A DNA stretch of 64,000 nucleotides from NCBI GenBank assembly GCA_040880465.1, contig JBBDIK010000005.1, positions 1-64,000 on the forward strand, given 5' to 3'. The stretch's first letter is position 1, and every line of letters starts with the position of its first letter. This document shows positions 15,939 through 25,932 of the stretch, in pieces. This stretch comes from JBBDIK01 sp040880465 (GTDB lineage Bacteria > Actinomycetota > UBA4738 > JBBDHU01). The position numbers were made by a program, and so were the translations under genes. Below the pieces are notes generated by a model. It did not search any database, had not been told where the DNA came from, and saw only the letters and a list, made by a program, of their open reading frames with translations.

Positions 15939-17734
15939 GCGGGCGGCGGAACGCCCGGCAGGTGCCGGTGCAGGAAGGCGAGTTCGAGTTCTGCGAACCG
16001 CATCCGGTCCTCAGCCGTGTTGGCTGCATGCCCCGCCGGGTAGATCGAGGTATCGATCATGCCTCCATCCGCTTCCACAGCGGCGACGAAGTTGTGGACC
16101 TGGCGGATCGGGCACGCTGAGTCGTTCTCGCCGGCGATGATCAGGATCGGTGCGCGGATCCGATCCACGTAGGTGATCGGGGAGCGCTCTGCGTAGAACT
16201 CGGGGAACTCGTCCGGGTGGCCGCCGATCATCGCGACATCCCAGTCCTGTTGCGCGGGGTTCGCGTCTTCATGGCAGGCGACGTAGTCGGCGGTTGGGAT
16301 CCCGCCGATCGCTGCGGCGAACCGGTCGGGATACAGGCCGGCGACCAGCAACGCGATGTACCCTCCCCACGACCATCCCTCGACGACCGCCCGGGCCGGG
16401 TCGGCGAGTCCTTCCTCGATCACCGCGTCGAGGCATGCGACGACATCCTCGCTCTCGGGGAACCCGACGTTGCCTCTGAGGGCTTCGCGGAACGAAACCC
16501 CGTAGCCCGTTGAGCCACGGTAGTTGACCATGGCGACCGCGTAGCCGTGGTCAACGCATGCCTGGACCCAGGGATCGAACGCATCGGGATACGCCCACTC
16601 CGGCCCTCCGTGCACCATGACGATCGTCGGGAAGGGGGCCGCGCCCTCCGGCGTCGCGACGAACGCATGGATACGCTGACCGTGGGGATTCGGGAACCAG
16701 AAGGACCGGAACGGTCGACCGGGGGGCGGGCTATCGCCTCCGGCCGGGAGGACCTCGCGTCCCTCGATAGACCGGATCGTCGGTGGGGTGGCCCCGTCTT
16801 CGGACCGGAGCCACACCTCGTCGTCGGGGCGAACGCCCGCTCCCGAGATCCAGCCTGAGGGATCGTGGAGGAGCTCGGGTTCGCCCGTCGCGGCGTCGAT
16901 CCGGTACAGCTGGCCACGGCCCTCGCTCGCATGAACCACGAGCAGCGCCGAGCCGTCCGGCCACCATCCGGCGACATCGACCGCGCCGGGAAGGTCGAGA
17001 ACGATGTCCGTCCGCTCGCCCGTCGACAGGTCCCAGATGCCGGGGCGCTCGATCCCCTCGAGCTCGTGGATGAATGCGACTCGCGGATCGCCAGGCACCG
17101 GAGACCACGAGCACAAGCGAAGGTGCAGGCCCTCGTCGTGTTGCTCGCCGGCCGGATCGCCACTCCGCGTCTCTAGGACGCGGAGAGCAGACCGAGTGAT
17201 GTCGCCGTACTCAGCCGTGCGGATGCACAGGAGTCCGGCGTCCGATGAGAGTCCGTTCCATTCGTTCTCCCACTCGCGTCCGATGCCCAGCGGGTAGGCG
17301 GCCTCGGCCAGCAGGTGGAGCGGCTCACCGTCCCGCGAGAAGAACACTCGGTAGGCCTCCGTATCGGAGAATGCGGCTGCGGCCGCTCCCAGCGCGACGC
17401 CGATACCCTCAGCCCACGCATCCGGGAGGTCGGGGAAGAGCGGGCGCGGATCGGATCCATCGAATGGGGTGACCATCCAGCGACCCCGTTCATCACCGAT
17501 GGGGTCTCTCCACCAGATCGCGGCGTCTCCGTCGCCCGACGGCAGAGCGCGGGTGACGCCCAGGGGCTCGTCCGTGAGCCGTCGCTGCTCACGCGTCCGT
17601 GCGTCGCCGAACCACGCCTGGCTGGTTCCGCTGTCGTCGGCCACCCAGACCAGGTGGTCCGGCGCGACGGGGGACCATCGGGGGAACGTCATCACCGGTG
17701 CGGTGTACCGGCGTCTCCACGCTGCGTCGGGCAT
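15935..17734 (-). CDS. S9 family prolyl oligopeptidase / acylaminoacyl peptidase
   Basis: A 599-aa serine peptidase with an N-terminal WD40-like beta-propeller (about 1-340; repeated W-S-P and aspartate-rich turns) and a C-terminal alpha/beta hydrolase. The triad is visible: Ser in GWSWGGYIALLV, Asp in IIAGENDSACP, His in YPAGHAANT. The oxyanion HGG motif is MVHGGPEWAYPD. There is no signal peptide, so it is probably cytoplasmic. ATG 17734 is preferred over the longer frame because the propeller homology starts there and GGAG lies upstream. Confidence 0.87.
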   Translation of the reverse strand: MPDAAWRRRYTAPVMTFPRWSPVAPDHLVWVADDSGTSQAWFGDARTREQRRLTDEPLGVTRALPSGDGDAAIWWRDPIGDERGRWMVTPFDGSDPRPLFPDLPDAWAEGIGVALGAAAAAFSDTEAYRVFFSRDGEPLHLLAEAAYPLGIGREWENEWNGLSSDAGLLCIRTAEYGDITRSALRVLETRSGDPAGEQHDEGLHLRLCSWSPVPGDPRVAFIHELEGIERPGIWDLSTGERTDIVLDLPGAVDVAGWWPDGSALLVVHASEGRGQLYRIDAATGEPELLHDPSGWISGAGVRPDDEVWLRSEDGATPPTIRSIEGREVLPAGGDSPPPGRPFRSFWFPNPHGQRIHAFVATPEGAAPFPTIVMVHGGPEWAYPDAFDPWVQACVDHGYAVAMVNYRGSTGYGVSFREALRGNVGFPESEDVVACLDAVIEEGLADPARAVVEGWSWGGYIALLVAGLYPDRFAAAIGGIPTADYVACHEDANPAQQDWDVAMIGGHPDEFPEFYAERSPITYVDRIRAPILIIAGENDSACPIRQVHNFVAAVEADGGMIDTSIYPAGHAANTAEDRMRFAELELAFLHRHLPGVPPPA

Positions 17735-17842
17735 CTGCTCACTCCGGTGCGATGGTTGGCCCCAGGGTCGGTCCCCAAGGGTAGCGAGTCCCCGGCGACC
17801 CGGGGTCATTCGTCCGAACTCGCCTGATCCGAGGCCTGGGGG

Positions 17843-17848
17843 TAGCAT
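17843..17848 (+). promoter_or_regulatory. Leaderless -10 box of the LppX/LprG-like lipoprotein gene
   Basis: TAGCAT, 7 nt before ATG 17856, without a ribosome-binding site. Confidence 0.5.
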
Positions 17849-17855
17849 CCCTCCC

Positions 17856-18866
17856 ATGAAGAAGATGACGCTGTTCCTCATGACCGTCGCGCTGGCGGCC
17901 GCGGCTTGTAACAAGACGCCGTCCACCGAACTACAGACGTCGGCGGGCGGCGGCAGCGCCGCGTCCGCCGAGGCCATCTCGACGATCCGTTCCGCGACCC
18001 AGCGTGCCGCAGAAGAGGGCACGGTCAAGATGGACTTCACCATCAGCATGGAGGGGATGGGGGGGTTCCCCGGAAGCGATACCGGCGATGGAGCCGGGAT
18101 GAGCTTCACGGGTCACGCCGAGGTGGATGAGGCCAACGATCTCGGGAAGTTCACGATGGAGATCCCGTTCGCCGGTCAGATGGAGATGATCCAGGACGGG
18201 GACGTCACGTACATGAAGAGCGCGATGTTCAGCGGGTTCCTCGGTGGCGACGCCTCGAAGCCGTGGGTCAAGATGGACATGAGCGAACTCGGGCCCGAGT
18301 ACGGCGATGTCTCCTCGCTCGGGGGCGGCTCCAATAACCCGGCGGATATGTTCGCGGCGCTGCAGGGTGTCACGGACGACCTCCAGGACATGGGAACCGA
18401 GACGATCGACGGCGTCGAGACAACGCACTACGCTGGGACGGTCGATCTCCAGAAGGCGATGGAGCAGGTTCCGGAGTCCGAGCGGGCGGAACTCGAGCAG
18501 TCGTACGCGGGGCTCGAGGCGCAGCTCGGCGGCTTCACGATGCCCTTCGACGTCTGGGTAGATGGCGACGGACTCGTCCGGCGCGTCGCGTTCACGTTCG
18601 ACCTCTCGAACCTCGGCGGAGAGCTCGCGGCGACTCCGGTCCCGGGCATGCAGGATCTCAAGATGGTGATGACGATGGACCTGTACGACTACGGGGTGCC
18701 GGTGGACATCCAGATCCCGCCGGCGGACCAGGTCTCGGATATCGGGGACATGGGCGGCGGGTTCGGCGAGATGCCCGGCGAGATGCCCGGTCAGATGCCA
18801 TCGGGAGCTCCCGGTCTCGGGGACTACCCCGGGGCTCCGGACGGGGGATACGTCCCTGGGGGATAG
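17856..18866 (+). CDS. LppX/LprG-like lipoprotein
   Basis: A 336-aa lipoprotein. The signal peptide MKKMTLFLMTVALAAAAC ends in a lipobox with Cys18. The body resembles mycobacterial LppX/LprAFG lipid carriers: EGTVKMDFTISMEG, AEVDEANDLGKFTMEIPF, VDGVETTHYAGTVD-type and FDVWVDGDGLVRRVAF segments of a half-barrel. Those proteins carry lipids to the envelope. The last 50 residues are Gly/Pro/Met-rich repeats (GEMPGEMPGQMPSG). The family assignment is by pattern only. Confidence 0.75.
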   Translation: MKKMTLFLMTVALAAAACNKTPSTELQTSAGGGSAASAEAISTIRSATQRAAEEGTVKMDFTISMEGMGGFPGSDTGDGAGMSFTGHAEVDEANDLGKFTMEIPFAGQMEMIQDGDVTYMKSAMFSGFLGGDASKPWVKMDMSELGPEYGDVSSLGGGSNNPADMFAALQGVTDDLQDMGTETIDGVETTHYAGTVDLQKAMEQVPESERAELEQSYAGLEAQLGGFTMPFDVWVDGDGLVRRVAFTFDLSNLGGELAATPVPGMQDLKMVMTMDLYDYGVPVDIQIPPADQVSDIGDMGGGFGEMPGEMPGQMPSGAPGLGDYPGAPDGGYVPGG

Positions 18867-18893
18867 ACCCTTGGTCCCCGCCCAGGCACGGCC

Positions 18894-18923
18894 TTGCCAT
18901 CCGGCGGCCTTCCGGCCTAGAAT
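18894..18923 (+). promoter_or_regulatory. groEL promoter
   Basis: TTGCCA at 18894-18899, 18-nt spacer, TAGAAT at 18918-18923. The predicted start point falls in the CIRCE operator. Confidence 0.6.
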
Positions 18924-18926
18924 CTG

Positions 18927-18953
18927 TTAGCACTCCCTACCGAGGAGTGCTAG
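18927..18953 (+). promoter_or_regulatory. CIRCE operator (HrcA binding site)
   Basis: TTAGCACTC, 9 nt, GAGTGCTAG: the CIRCE inverted repeat with one mismatch at the last base. It overlaps the expected transcription start of groEL, so HrcA repression with heat-shock release is expected. Confidence 0.93.
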
Positions 18954-18998
18954 CAGTCACCAACTGAGGCTGAGAACTCTTACCCAAGGAGGAGCACG

Positions 18999-20636
<1,638 letters not shown>

Positions 20637-20656
20637 GCTCCCCGAGCATCAGGATG

Positions 20657-20676
20657 GGGCCCTCCGGGGCCCTTTT
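20657..20676 (+). terminator. Rho-independent terminator of groEL
   Basis: GGGCCC-TCCG-GGGCCC stem-loop followed by TTTT, 20 nt after the groEL stop. Confidence 0.85.
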
Positions 20677-20760
20677 CCTGTTTCCGGGGATGTCGCGTCC
20701 TCGATGAACCGCTGTTGATCGGGCGTCGAACCAGGGGGTGAAGCCCCCCGGCTTTCAGCG

Positions 20761-20787
20761 GGCCTCGGGATCCCCCATCCCGGGGCC
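20761..20787 (+). other. Strong hairpin upstream of larE
   Basis: GGCCTCGGGAT-CCCCC-ATCCCGGGGCC pairs over 11 positions with one G-U pair. A weaker GGGGG-TGAAG-CCCCC hairpin lies at 20734-20748. There is no T-tract. GAGAAT at 20805-20810, 7 nt before the larE ATG, is a likely -10, so these hairpins would lie outside a leaderless larE mRNA. They may be terminator-like or part of an unannotated RNA. Confidence 0.4.
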
Positions 20788-20817
20788 CGTCCCCTGTCGC
20801 ATGGGAGAATCCCGGCC

Positions 20818-21624
20818 ATGGCGCTGGCCGACGTTCAGACCAAGCTGGACGATCTGCACGACCTGATGCGGGGTCTCGGAGGGGTCGTCGTGGCTTTCTC
20901 TGGTGGCGCGGATTCGGCCCTGGTCGCCGCAGTCGCCGCTCGAACGCTTCCCGGCAGCTCGCTGGCGGTGACGGCGGTGTCGCCGTCGCTTCCGCCGGGA
21001 GAAGCGGATGACGCTCGCCGTTTCGCCCGCGAGATCGGGATCCGTCACCTGACGATCCGAACGCACGAGACCGAGAAGCCGGAGTATCTGGCGAACGGCC
21101 TGGATCGCTGCTACCACTGCAAGTCCGAGCTCTACGACACGTTGACGGGTGTTGCCCGGCGGGAGCAGCTGCCCGTCGTGGCGTCCGGAGCCAACGCCGA
21201 CGACCTCGGCGACTTCCGGCCGGGGCTCCGTGCCGCGGCAGAGCGTTCCGTCCGCCATCCCCTCGTGGAGACCGGGTTCACGAAGTTCGACGTCCGGGCC
21301 GCGTCGGCTACGCTCGATCTGCGGACGGCGGACAAGCCGGCATCGGCCTGTCTGTCCTCGCGGTTCGCGTTCGGGGTGAGGATCAGCGTGGAGGAACTTT
21401 CCAAGGTCGGTCAGGCCGAGAAGCTGCTCAAGGAACTCGGGTTCCGGCAGTGCCGCGTTCGCGTGCACGATGATCTGGTCCGGGTCGAGGTGGAAGCGGC
21501 GGAGGTCGCCCGGCTCGCCGAACCCGATACGCGCGCGCGTGTCGTCGACGAGCTGCGCGGTCTGGGCTATCGATACGTGACCGTGGACCTCGAAGGGTTC
21601 CGCTCGGGCAGCATGAACCCATGA
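20818..21624 (+). CDS. larE: LarE-like ATP-dependent sulfur transferase
   Basis: A PP-loop ATP pyrophosphatase of 268 aa. The ATP site is VAFSGGADSALVAA near residue 26. RCYHCKSELYD and SACLSSRFAFG (containing the Cys that LarE sacrifices to give sulfur to the nickel-pincer cofactor) match LarE. In lactate-racemase systems LarE works with LarB and LarC, neither of which is in view. Here it is followed by a NIL-domain protein (4-nt overlap) and a receiver-like protein. Another sulfur-insertion role is therefore possible. Confidence 0.85.
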   Translation: MALADVQTKLDDLHDLMRGLGGVVVAFSGGADSALVAAVAARTLPGSSLAVTAVSPSLPPGEADDARRFAREIGIRHLTIRTHETEKPEYLANGLDRCYHCKSELYDTLTGVARREQLPVVASGANADDLGDFRPGLRAAAERSVRHPLVETGFTKFDVRAASATLDLRTADKPASACLSSRFAFGVRISVEELSKVGQAEKLLKELGFRQCRVRVHDDLVRVEVEAAEVARLAEPDTRARVVDELRGLGYRYVTVDLEGFRSGSMNP

Positions 21625-21854
21625 GCCGGGCCCACCTGCATCTCACCTTCCCGCAGCACCTGATCGACGAGCCGGTCCTTCATCGATTGAGCACCGATCT
21701 CGAAGTCATTCCCAACATCCGTCGCGCGAACGTGGATGGCACGTCGGCATGGGTGATCCTGAGTCTCGACGGGACCGACGATGCCATCGCCGCAGCGATC
21801 GCGTGGCTCGAGGGCAACGGGGTCGATGTCAAGCGTCTCGAGGACGAGGGATGA
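21621..21854 (+). CDS. Stand-alone NIL domain protein
   Basis: A 77-aa protein that is almost entirely a NIL-type ACT-like ligand-binding domain: AHLHLTFPQHLIDEPVLHRL, FEVIPNIRRANVD-type sequence, and DAIAAAIAWLEGNGVDVKRLE. NIL domains are usually fused to methionine ABC transporter ATPases or to ferredoxins in sulfur-assimilation proteins. The ATG overlaps the larE stop by 4 nt and its own stop overlaps the next start by 4 nt, so the three genes are tightly coupled. Confidence 0.82.
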   Translation: MSRAHLHLTFPQHLIDEPVLHRLSTDLEVIPNIRRANVDGTSAWVILSLDGTDDAIAAAIAWLEGNGVDVKRLEDEG

Positions 21855-22216
21855 GCGCCCGGATCCTGTTCCTCGGCGACCGGCCGGAGATCGCCCAGCA
21901 GCCCGTCCTGCGGCTGCAGCTGGCGGGGTACGCGGTCGATCAGGTGGACAGCCAGGGCGCGGGGGTGGACGCGCTCGCGGAGGCGGACTACGACCTGCTG
22001 GTGCTCGATGCCGAACTCCCGGAGGCCGATGGCTGGCGGGTCCTTCAGGAACTCCGCGAGCATCCCGACTTCGGGGACACGAAGGTCATCGTGCTCATGG
22101 CCGGGAAGGGCGAGACTGGGCGGCTCGCGCTCGTGCCGGTGGACGCGGAGCTTCGGCGGCCGTTCACGATGGCGGATCTACTGGCGGCGGTGAAACGGGT
22201 ACTCGCAGACGGGTGA
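21851..22216 (+). CDS. Degenerate receiver-domain protein
   Basis: A 121-aa receiver-fold protein. The phospho-acceptor Asp is kept (LLVLDAELPEADGW). However, the conserved Thr/Ser is Met (VIVLMAGKG), the conserved Lys is Arg (LRRPFT), and the N-terminal acidic pair is reduced (FLGDRPE). It is probably not a normal phosphorylation switch. It has no output domain. It is the third gene of the larE-NIL operon, starting inside the NIL gene stop (ATGA overlap). Confidence 0.75.
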   Translation: MSARILFLGDRPEIAQQPVLRLQLAGYAVDQVDSQGAGVDALAEADYDLLVLDAELPEADGWRVLQELREHPDFGDTKVIVLMAGKGETGRLALVPVDAELRRPFTMADLLAAVKRVLADG

Positions 22217-22243
22217 GGACCGGGTCGGGGGCCCGATGCACTG

Positions 22244-23455
22244 CTACATGATCCGTCGGCCCCACTTGAAATGGTCCCGGTACCACGTTCCCGGGCCGAC
22301 CTGCAGCAGGCTCGTCCCGCCGACACTGCTCCCCGTGTCGAAAGCCCATCCGTTCCCGGCATACATGTCGACGTGGTCCACGACCCCATCACCGCTCCCG
22401 TCGTAGAACATGAGGTCGCCGGGCTTGAGGTTCGCGTACCCGATACGCCCCCCGCTCGAGGCCATCGTGGCGCTCGTTCGTTGTGGCAGGCTCCAACCGT
22501 TGTAGGGCCGGCCGGCCTTCGTCGGGTCGTACCAGGAGAGCGGCCGTTTCAGGCTCCACCACATGAACCCCGAACAGTCCCATCCGCCCGTTGGCTGCGA
22601 GCCGTTCTTCTTGAACCACTCGCCTCCCCAGATGTAGGGGTAGCCGACGTATCGCATGTCCCACTCGATGACCTTGCGCATCGGGCCGCCTACGTTCGGC
22701 AGTTCGATGGTGCGGAACGGCCGCAGGTCGTCGAGCTTGTACTGCGGCACCGTCTTCGCCTTCCACAGGGCATAGGCAACCTCGGCTCGCGGCAGTGGAT
22801 CGTTCGGTAGGACGTCCTTGGCTTCCTGCGGGTGGTTGTAGCGGAACGCGAGCCGCATCCCGAGTTCCGTCGTAGGGAACGTCGACGGGTGAGCGAATCT
22901 GGTGCCGTCCGGCGAGTGGATGTCGTCGAGTCCGTCGATCTCGGCGTCGAGCGGGAGCGCGCTCACCAATGCGCGGTACAGGATGTGGATCGTGACCGGC
23001 GCGTCGGGGCGGAACCGGTCGCCGTCGGGGCGCATCCAGCCGTTCTGGACGGCAACGTTGGCGAACCCGTAGAAGGGGTCTCCGGCGGGCAGGTCGCTGA
23101 AGGCGATCGATGGGTCGACCGTCTCGCCGTTCCCGAACGCTCGCACCATGGCCCGGGCGAGGTATGCGCGTGACTCGACCAGCCCGGGGCGAAACTTGTT
23201 GCCCCAGTCATCCATCCACGGGTGGTCGTTGGCGACGTGGTTGATCGCCTGGCGGGCCCAGGTGTAGCCGGATCCGACATCCGAGAACGCGGACACGACC
23301 GGAGCGAGCGGGGTCGGCTCGTCGACCTCGGTGTTGATGCCGGGATCGCCGTCTCCGGGCGAGGGCGCCGTGGCTGCTGTGGCGGTCGCGGGCAGCAGGA
23401 GCGCCACGGCCAGCGCGACCGGGAAACAGCCTCTGAGGTGGGGAAAGCGGCCCAT
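22244..23455 (-). CDS. Secreted NlpC/P60 peptidase with SLH-like repeats
   Basis: A 403-aa exported protein. Signal peptide about residues 1-28 (FPVALAVALLLPATATAATA). The middle has S-layer-homology-like segments (AFSDVGSGYTWARQAINHVA, KFRPGLVESRAYLARAMVRA, DLPAGDPFYGFANVAVQNGW). The C-terminal NlpC/P60 domain has catalytic Cys in GGWDCSGFMWW and His in VVDHVDMYAGNGWAF. It probably cuts peptidoglycan stem peptides at the cell surface. ATG 23455 is chosen because the signal peptide begins there. It faces the receiver gene tail-to-tail. Confidence 0.85.
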   Translation of the reverse strand: MGRFPHLRGCFPVALAVALLLPATATAATAPSPGDGDPGINTEVDEPTPLAPVVSAFSDVGSGYTWARQAINHVANDHPWMDDWGNKFRPGLVESRAYLARAMVRAFGNGETVDPSIAFSDLPAGDPFYGFANVAVQNGWMRPDGDRFRPDAPVTIHILYRALVSALPLDAEIDGLDDIHSPDGTRFAHPSTFPTTELGMRLAFRYNHPQEAKDVLPNDPLPRAEVAYALWKAKTVPQYKLDDLRPFRTIELPNVGGPMRKVIEWDMRYVGYPYIWGGEWFKKNGSQPTGGWDCSGFMWWSLKRPLSWYDPTKAGRPYNGWSLPQRTSATMASSGGRIGYANLKPGDLMFYDGSGDGVVDHVDMYAGNGWAFDTGSSVGGTSLLQVGPGTWYRDHFKWGRRIM

Positions 23456-23625
23456 GGTGTCCGTCTCGGCGTCGTCGGAGGGGCACTTGAGGGGTGCGAG
23501 CCCGGTCAACACTAGTCCGGATGGGCCGTTCGGCCGGGACGTCTGCAGGGCGGAAGAGTGGAAAGCCTGGCATCTCGTGCGTGAGCCGATACCATCAGTG
23601 GGTCCCAAGGGGGAAGACGAAGATC

Positions 23626-23817
23626 ATGTTCGGCTGGACATATATCGATGGCAATGGAGACGACGTCGGCACCTCAGGGCGTTTCGACGACCGCCAGGCG
23701 GCGGAGGAGTGGATCGGTCAGTGTGGCGAGGGCCTGGCGGAGTACGGGATCACCGAGGTGGTGCTCATGGACCACGTCCGGGGCTGCGGCCTCTACCGTA
23801 TGGGCCTGCAGGAGTAG
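23626..23817 (+). CDS. Small conserved-looking protein, 63 aa
   Basis: Begins MFGWTYIDGNGDDVGTS and ends RGCGLYRMGLQE. The layout (Trp-Tyr start, FDDRQAAEEWIGQ in the middle, EVVLMDHVRG near the end) resembles a small actinobacterial family of unknown function. ATG 23626 lies after AAGGGGG. A TACCAT -10 candidate is at 23590-23595. No function can be given. Confidence 0.6.
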   Translation: MFGWTYIDGNGDDVGTSGRFDDRQAAEEWIGQCGEGLAEYGITEVVLMDHVRGCGLYRMGLQE

Positions 23818-23887
23818 GGCCGGCTGCATTGTTCCCGCCCTCGCAACCGGGCATAATCCCCCTACCTGGTCAGGAAGGGTCATCCGC

Positions 23888-24931
23888 GTGAAGAAGTGTC
23901 CGCATTGCGACGGGAACCTGATGGACTCGGTCATCCGTTGCGTTCACTGCGGGAAGCTCATGACCGATCCCGTTGCCGAGAAGCGTGGGACTGGGTCGGC
24001 GGATGAGGCGGCCGAAGCCGACGCCGGTGCGGGCGCCGTCACCGCCACCGTCACCGCCACCGCGGGCGCCGAGTCCGATGCTGGTCCTTCAGCCCCCGGC
24101 GCTACACCCACCGCCGCTCCGGGAACCGCGGCGGCTCCGACGAGTGGTGTGACCCCGATGGGCGTGCAAGCGTCCCAGGCCGCCGTGACCTCTCACAACC
24201 AGCTCCCGCAACAGCAGCAGCAGAAGCAATCGAAGCAGGAGCCGTACTTCGTGATGAAGGCCCAGCCGACCAACGTGCCCCCCGGCATGCCGACGCCGTC
24301 GGGTGGGTACGTTGGGTCGGAGTCCAACGTCAGTGCAACGTTGGCGGTTTGGCTCACGATCGCGTCGGGACTCCTCCTTGCGGCTGGCATCTTCCTGCCC
24401 TGGGGCGAGGTCGCGCTTCCGGGAACCACCGTCACCATCCAGGGACAGGAGTTCCCGATCCCCGATGTCGAGGTCGTATACAAGGCGTGGGAGCATGGGC
24501 TCCAGGGCTGGCTGATCATCGGAGCCGGCCTCGGCCTTGGAGCGCTCTGTCTTGCGGCGATCTCGAAAGACATCGACAAGCTCAAGGGGGCGTTGTTCGA
24601 GGGGATCTTCATCGCGGCGATGGCGGCCTGGGCTTGGGTTGCGGGCGTGAGCCCGAGCGCGCGCTTCGATAACGAGATGTCGGCTGGAGCGACCGAGCTC
24701 TCGGGTCTCGGGGCGGACGGAGTTCAGAAGGTGATGGACTATGCCGAGAAGAATCTCGTGGCCAGCGTGGGGATGGGTTTCTGGATCGTCGTTGCGGCTG
24801 CGTTCGTCGCGACGCTCGCGGGCATCTTCGCCTTTCTCGGGAGCGGGCCGAGGGTCACCGCCATCGCCCCTGGAGGCGCGAACTGGGTGGGTTCCGCACC
24901 CCCGCCGCCGCCGAGTCCGACCGGCCGATGA
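23888..24931 (+). CDS. Zinc-ribbon membrane protein
   Basis: A 347-aa protein. Two CxxC knuckles at the N-terminus (CPHC and CVHC) form a zinc ribbon. A long Ala/Thr/Pro linker (about 40-105) contains duplicated 12-mers in the DNA at 24039-24062, followed by a Gln-rich run (LPQQQQQKQSKQE). Four hydrophobic segments follow (about 145-170, 205-225, 230-255, 295-320). GTG 23888 is preceded by AGGAAGGGT. It resembles predicted membrane proteins with regulatory zinc ribbons, but the function is unknown. The next gene also begins with a zinc ribbon. Confidence 0.72.
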   Translation: MKKCPHCDGNLMDSVIRCVHCGKLMTDPVAEKRGTGSADEAAEADAGAGAVTATVTATAGAESDAGPSAPGATPTAAPGTAAAPTSGVTPMGVQASQAAVTSHNQLPQQQQQKQSKQEPYFVMKAQPTNVPPGMPTPSGGYVGSESNVSATLAVWLTIASGLLLAAGIFLPWGEVALPGTTVTIQGQEFPIPDVEVVYKAWEHGLQGWLIIGAGLGLGALCLAAISKDIDKLKGALFEGIFIAAMAAWAWVAGVSPSARFDNEMSAGATELSGLGADGVQKVMDYAEKNLVASVGMGFWIVVAAAFVATLAGIFAFLGSGPRVTAIAPGGANWVGSAPPPPPSPTGR

Positions 24932-24959
24932 GGTCTTCGACCGCTGAGGAGGCGGGCCC

Positions 24960-25523
24960 ATGGCGGTAACGATCTGTCCGCACTGCGGCGGGGAGAACCA
25001 GGGCGCGAAGATCAAGTGTCATCACTGCGGCCGGGTACTCAGCCAAACGGGTCCCGCGGCCGAAGAGAAGTCCGGCCGTACGATCCGCCGGCTGCCGGGG
25101 AGGATGCCCGGGGCGGAACTGACGCTCGACACGACCGGGGAGCGCATCACCGACATCACGGACAACGTGGCGGGCTTCGCGGAAGGGATCCAGGGCAGCG
25201 GTGTCGTCAACGTGTTCCTTCCGCACGCGACGGCGGGCCTCGGCATCATGGAGATGGGCTCCGGTTCCGAGTCCGACCTGTCCGCGGTCATCGACCGATT
25301 GTTCCCGGCCGATGCTGGATACGAACACGTTCACGGCTCCGCAGGTCACGGACGCGACCATCTCCTGCCGATGTTCATCTCGCCGTCCCTGACGATCCCC
25401 TCGGACGAGGGACGGCTCTTGCTCGGGACGTGGCAGCGCATCGTGGTCGTCGATCCGAACAAGGACAACAACGAGCGAAGGGTCCGGCTTACCTTCATCT
25501 CCGGGCGGCCTGAGAGCGGGTAG
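24960..25523 (+). CDS. Zinc ribbon fused to YjbQ/UPF0047 domain
   Basis: A 187-aa two-domain protein. Residues 1-30 form a zinc ribbon (CPHCGGENQGAKIKCHHCGR). Residues about 45-187 are a YjbQ/UPF0047 domain, with VNVFLPHATAGLGIMEMG, GHGRDHLLPMFISPSLTIP and GTWQRIVVVDPN, a conserved His-rich metal site. YjbQ proteins have been linked to a weak thiamine-phosphate synthase activity. UPF0047 proteins are normally single-domain, so the N-terminal zinc ribbon is unusual. It lies 28 nt after the zinc-ribbon membrane protein gene. Confidence 0.85.
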   Translation: MAVTICPHCGGENQGAKIKCHHCGRVLSQTGPAAEEKSGRTIRRLPGRMPGAELTLDTTGERITDITDNVAGFAEGIQGSGVVNVFLPHATAGLGIMEMGSGSESDLSAVIDRLFPADAGYEHVHGSAGHGRDHLLPMFISPSLTIPSDEGRLLLGTWQRIVVVDPNKDNNERRVRLTFISGRPESG

Positions 25524-25536
25524 GACCCCGCCCCGC

Positions 25537-25890
25537 CTACAGGTACTGGCCGGGAACCGTTTCCTGGCCGTCGCCCGTGGCGACCGCCTGGATGTCCCGC
25601 TCGCGGAGCAGGAGGTAGTCCTCGTTGTCGATCTCGACCTCGAGACCGGCCTGGGGGAGGAACAGGACGCGTTCACCCTCCTTGACCAGGCGAACGTCGG
25701 GCCCCGTCAGCAGCACCTCGGACCAGACGCAGCGCTTGGGGGCATGCGCGGCGGTCGCCGGGATCAGCAGTCCGGCCCGGGATTTCCGCTCGCCGGCCTC
25801 AGGGTGGGCGACCACGATGCGGTCGCCGGTCAGCTTGATCCCTTTCGGCTTGCCCTCCGGAACGGGCTGCAGGTGTGCGGTGCGCGCCAT
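25537..25890 (-). CDS. GroES-like co-chaperonin
   Basis: A 117-aa protein with a GroES beta-barrel pattern: IKLTGDRIVVAHPEAGERKS, a mobile-loop equivalent AGLLIPATAA (instead of GGIVL), VLLTGPDVRLVKEGERVLFL and IDNEDYLLLRERDIQAVA. It is longer than GroES (about 95-100 aa) at both ends and quite divergent. It stands alone, without CIRCE, and has a leaderless-type TAGAAT 6 nt before ATG 25890. It may serve the groEL at 19 kb or another chaperonin. Confidence 0.72.
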   Translation of the reverse strand: MARTAHLQPVPEGKPKGIKLTGDRIVVAHPEAGERKSRAGLLIPATAAHAPKRCVWSEVLLTGPDVRLVKEGERVLFLPQAGLEVEIDNEDYLLLRERDIQAVATGDGQETVPGQYL

Positions 25891-25896
25891 GAGGTG

Positions 25897-25902
25897 ATTC
25901 TA
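25897..25902 (-). promoter_or_regulatory. Leaderless -10 box of the GroES-like gene
   Basis: TAGAAT on the minus strand, 6 nt before ATG 25890. No CIRCE-like repeat is present. Confidence 0.5.
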
Positions 25903-25932
25903 CCGGGCGGGGGCGCCCTAGCCTCGCGCGGG

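Noticed and set aside
24039..24062. A short direct repeat (two 12-mers) suspected as a repeat array
   Set aside because: It lies within the Ala/Thr linker of a coding region, is only two units long, and is explained by low-complexity protein sequence.
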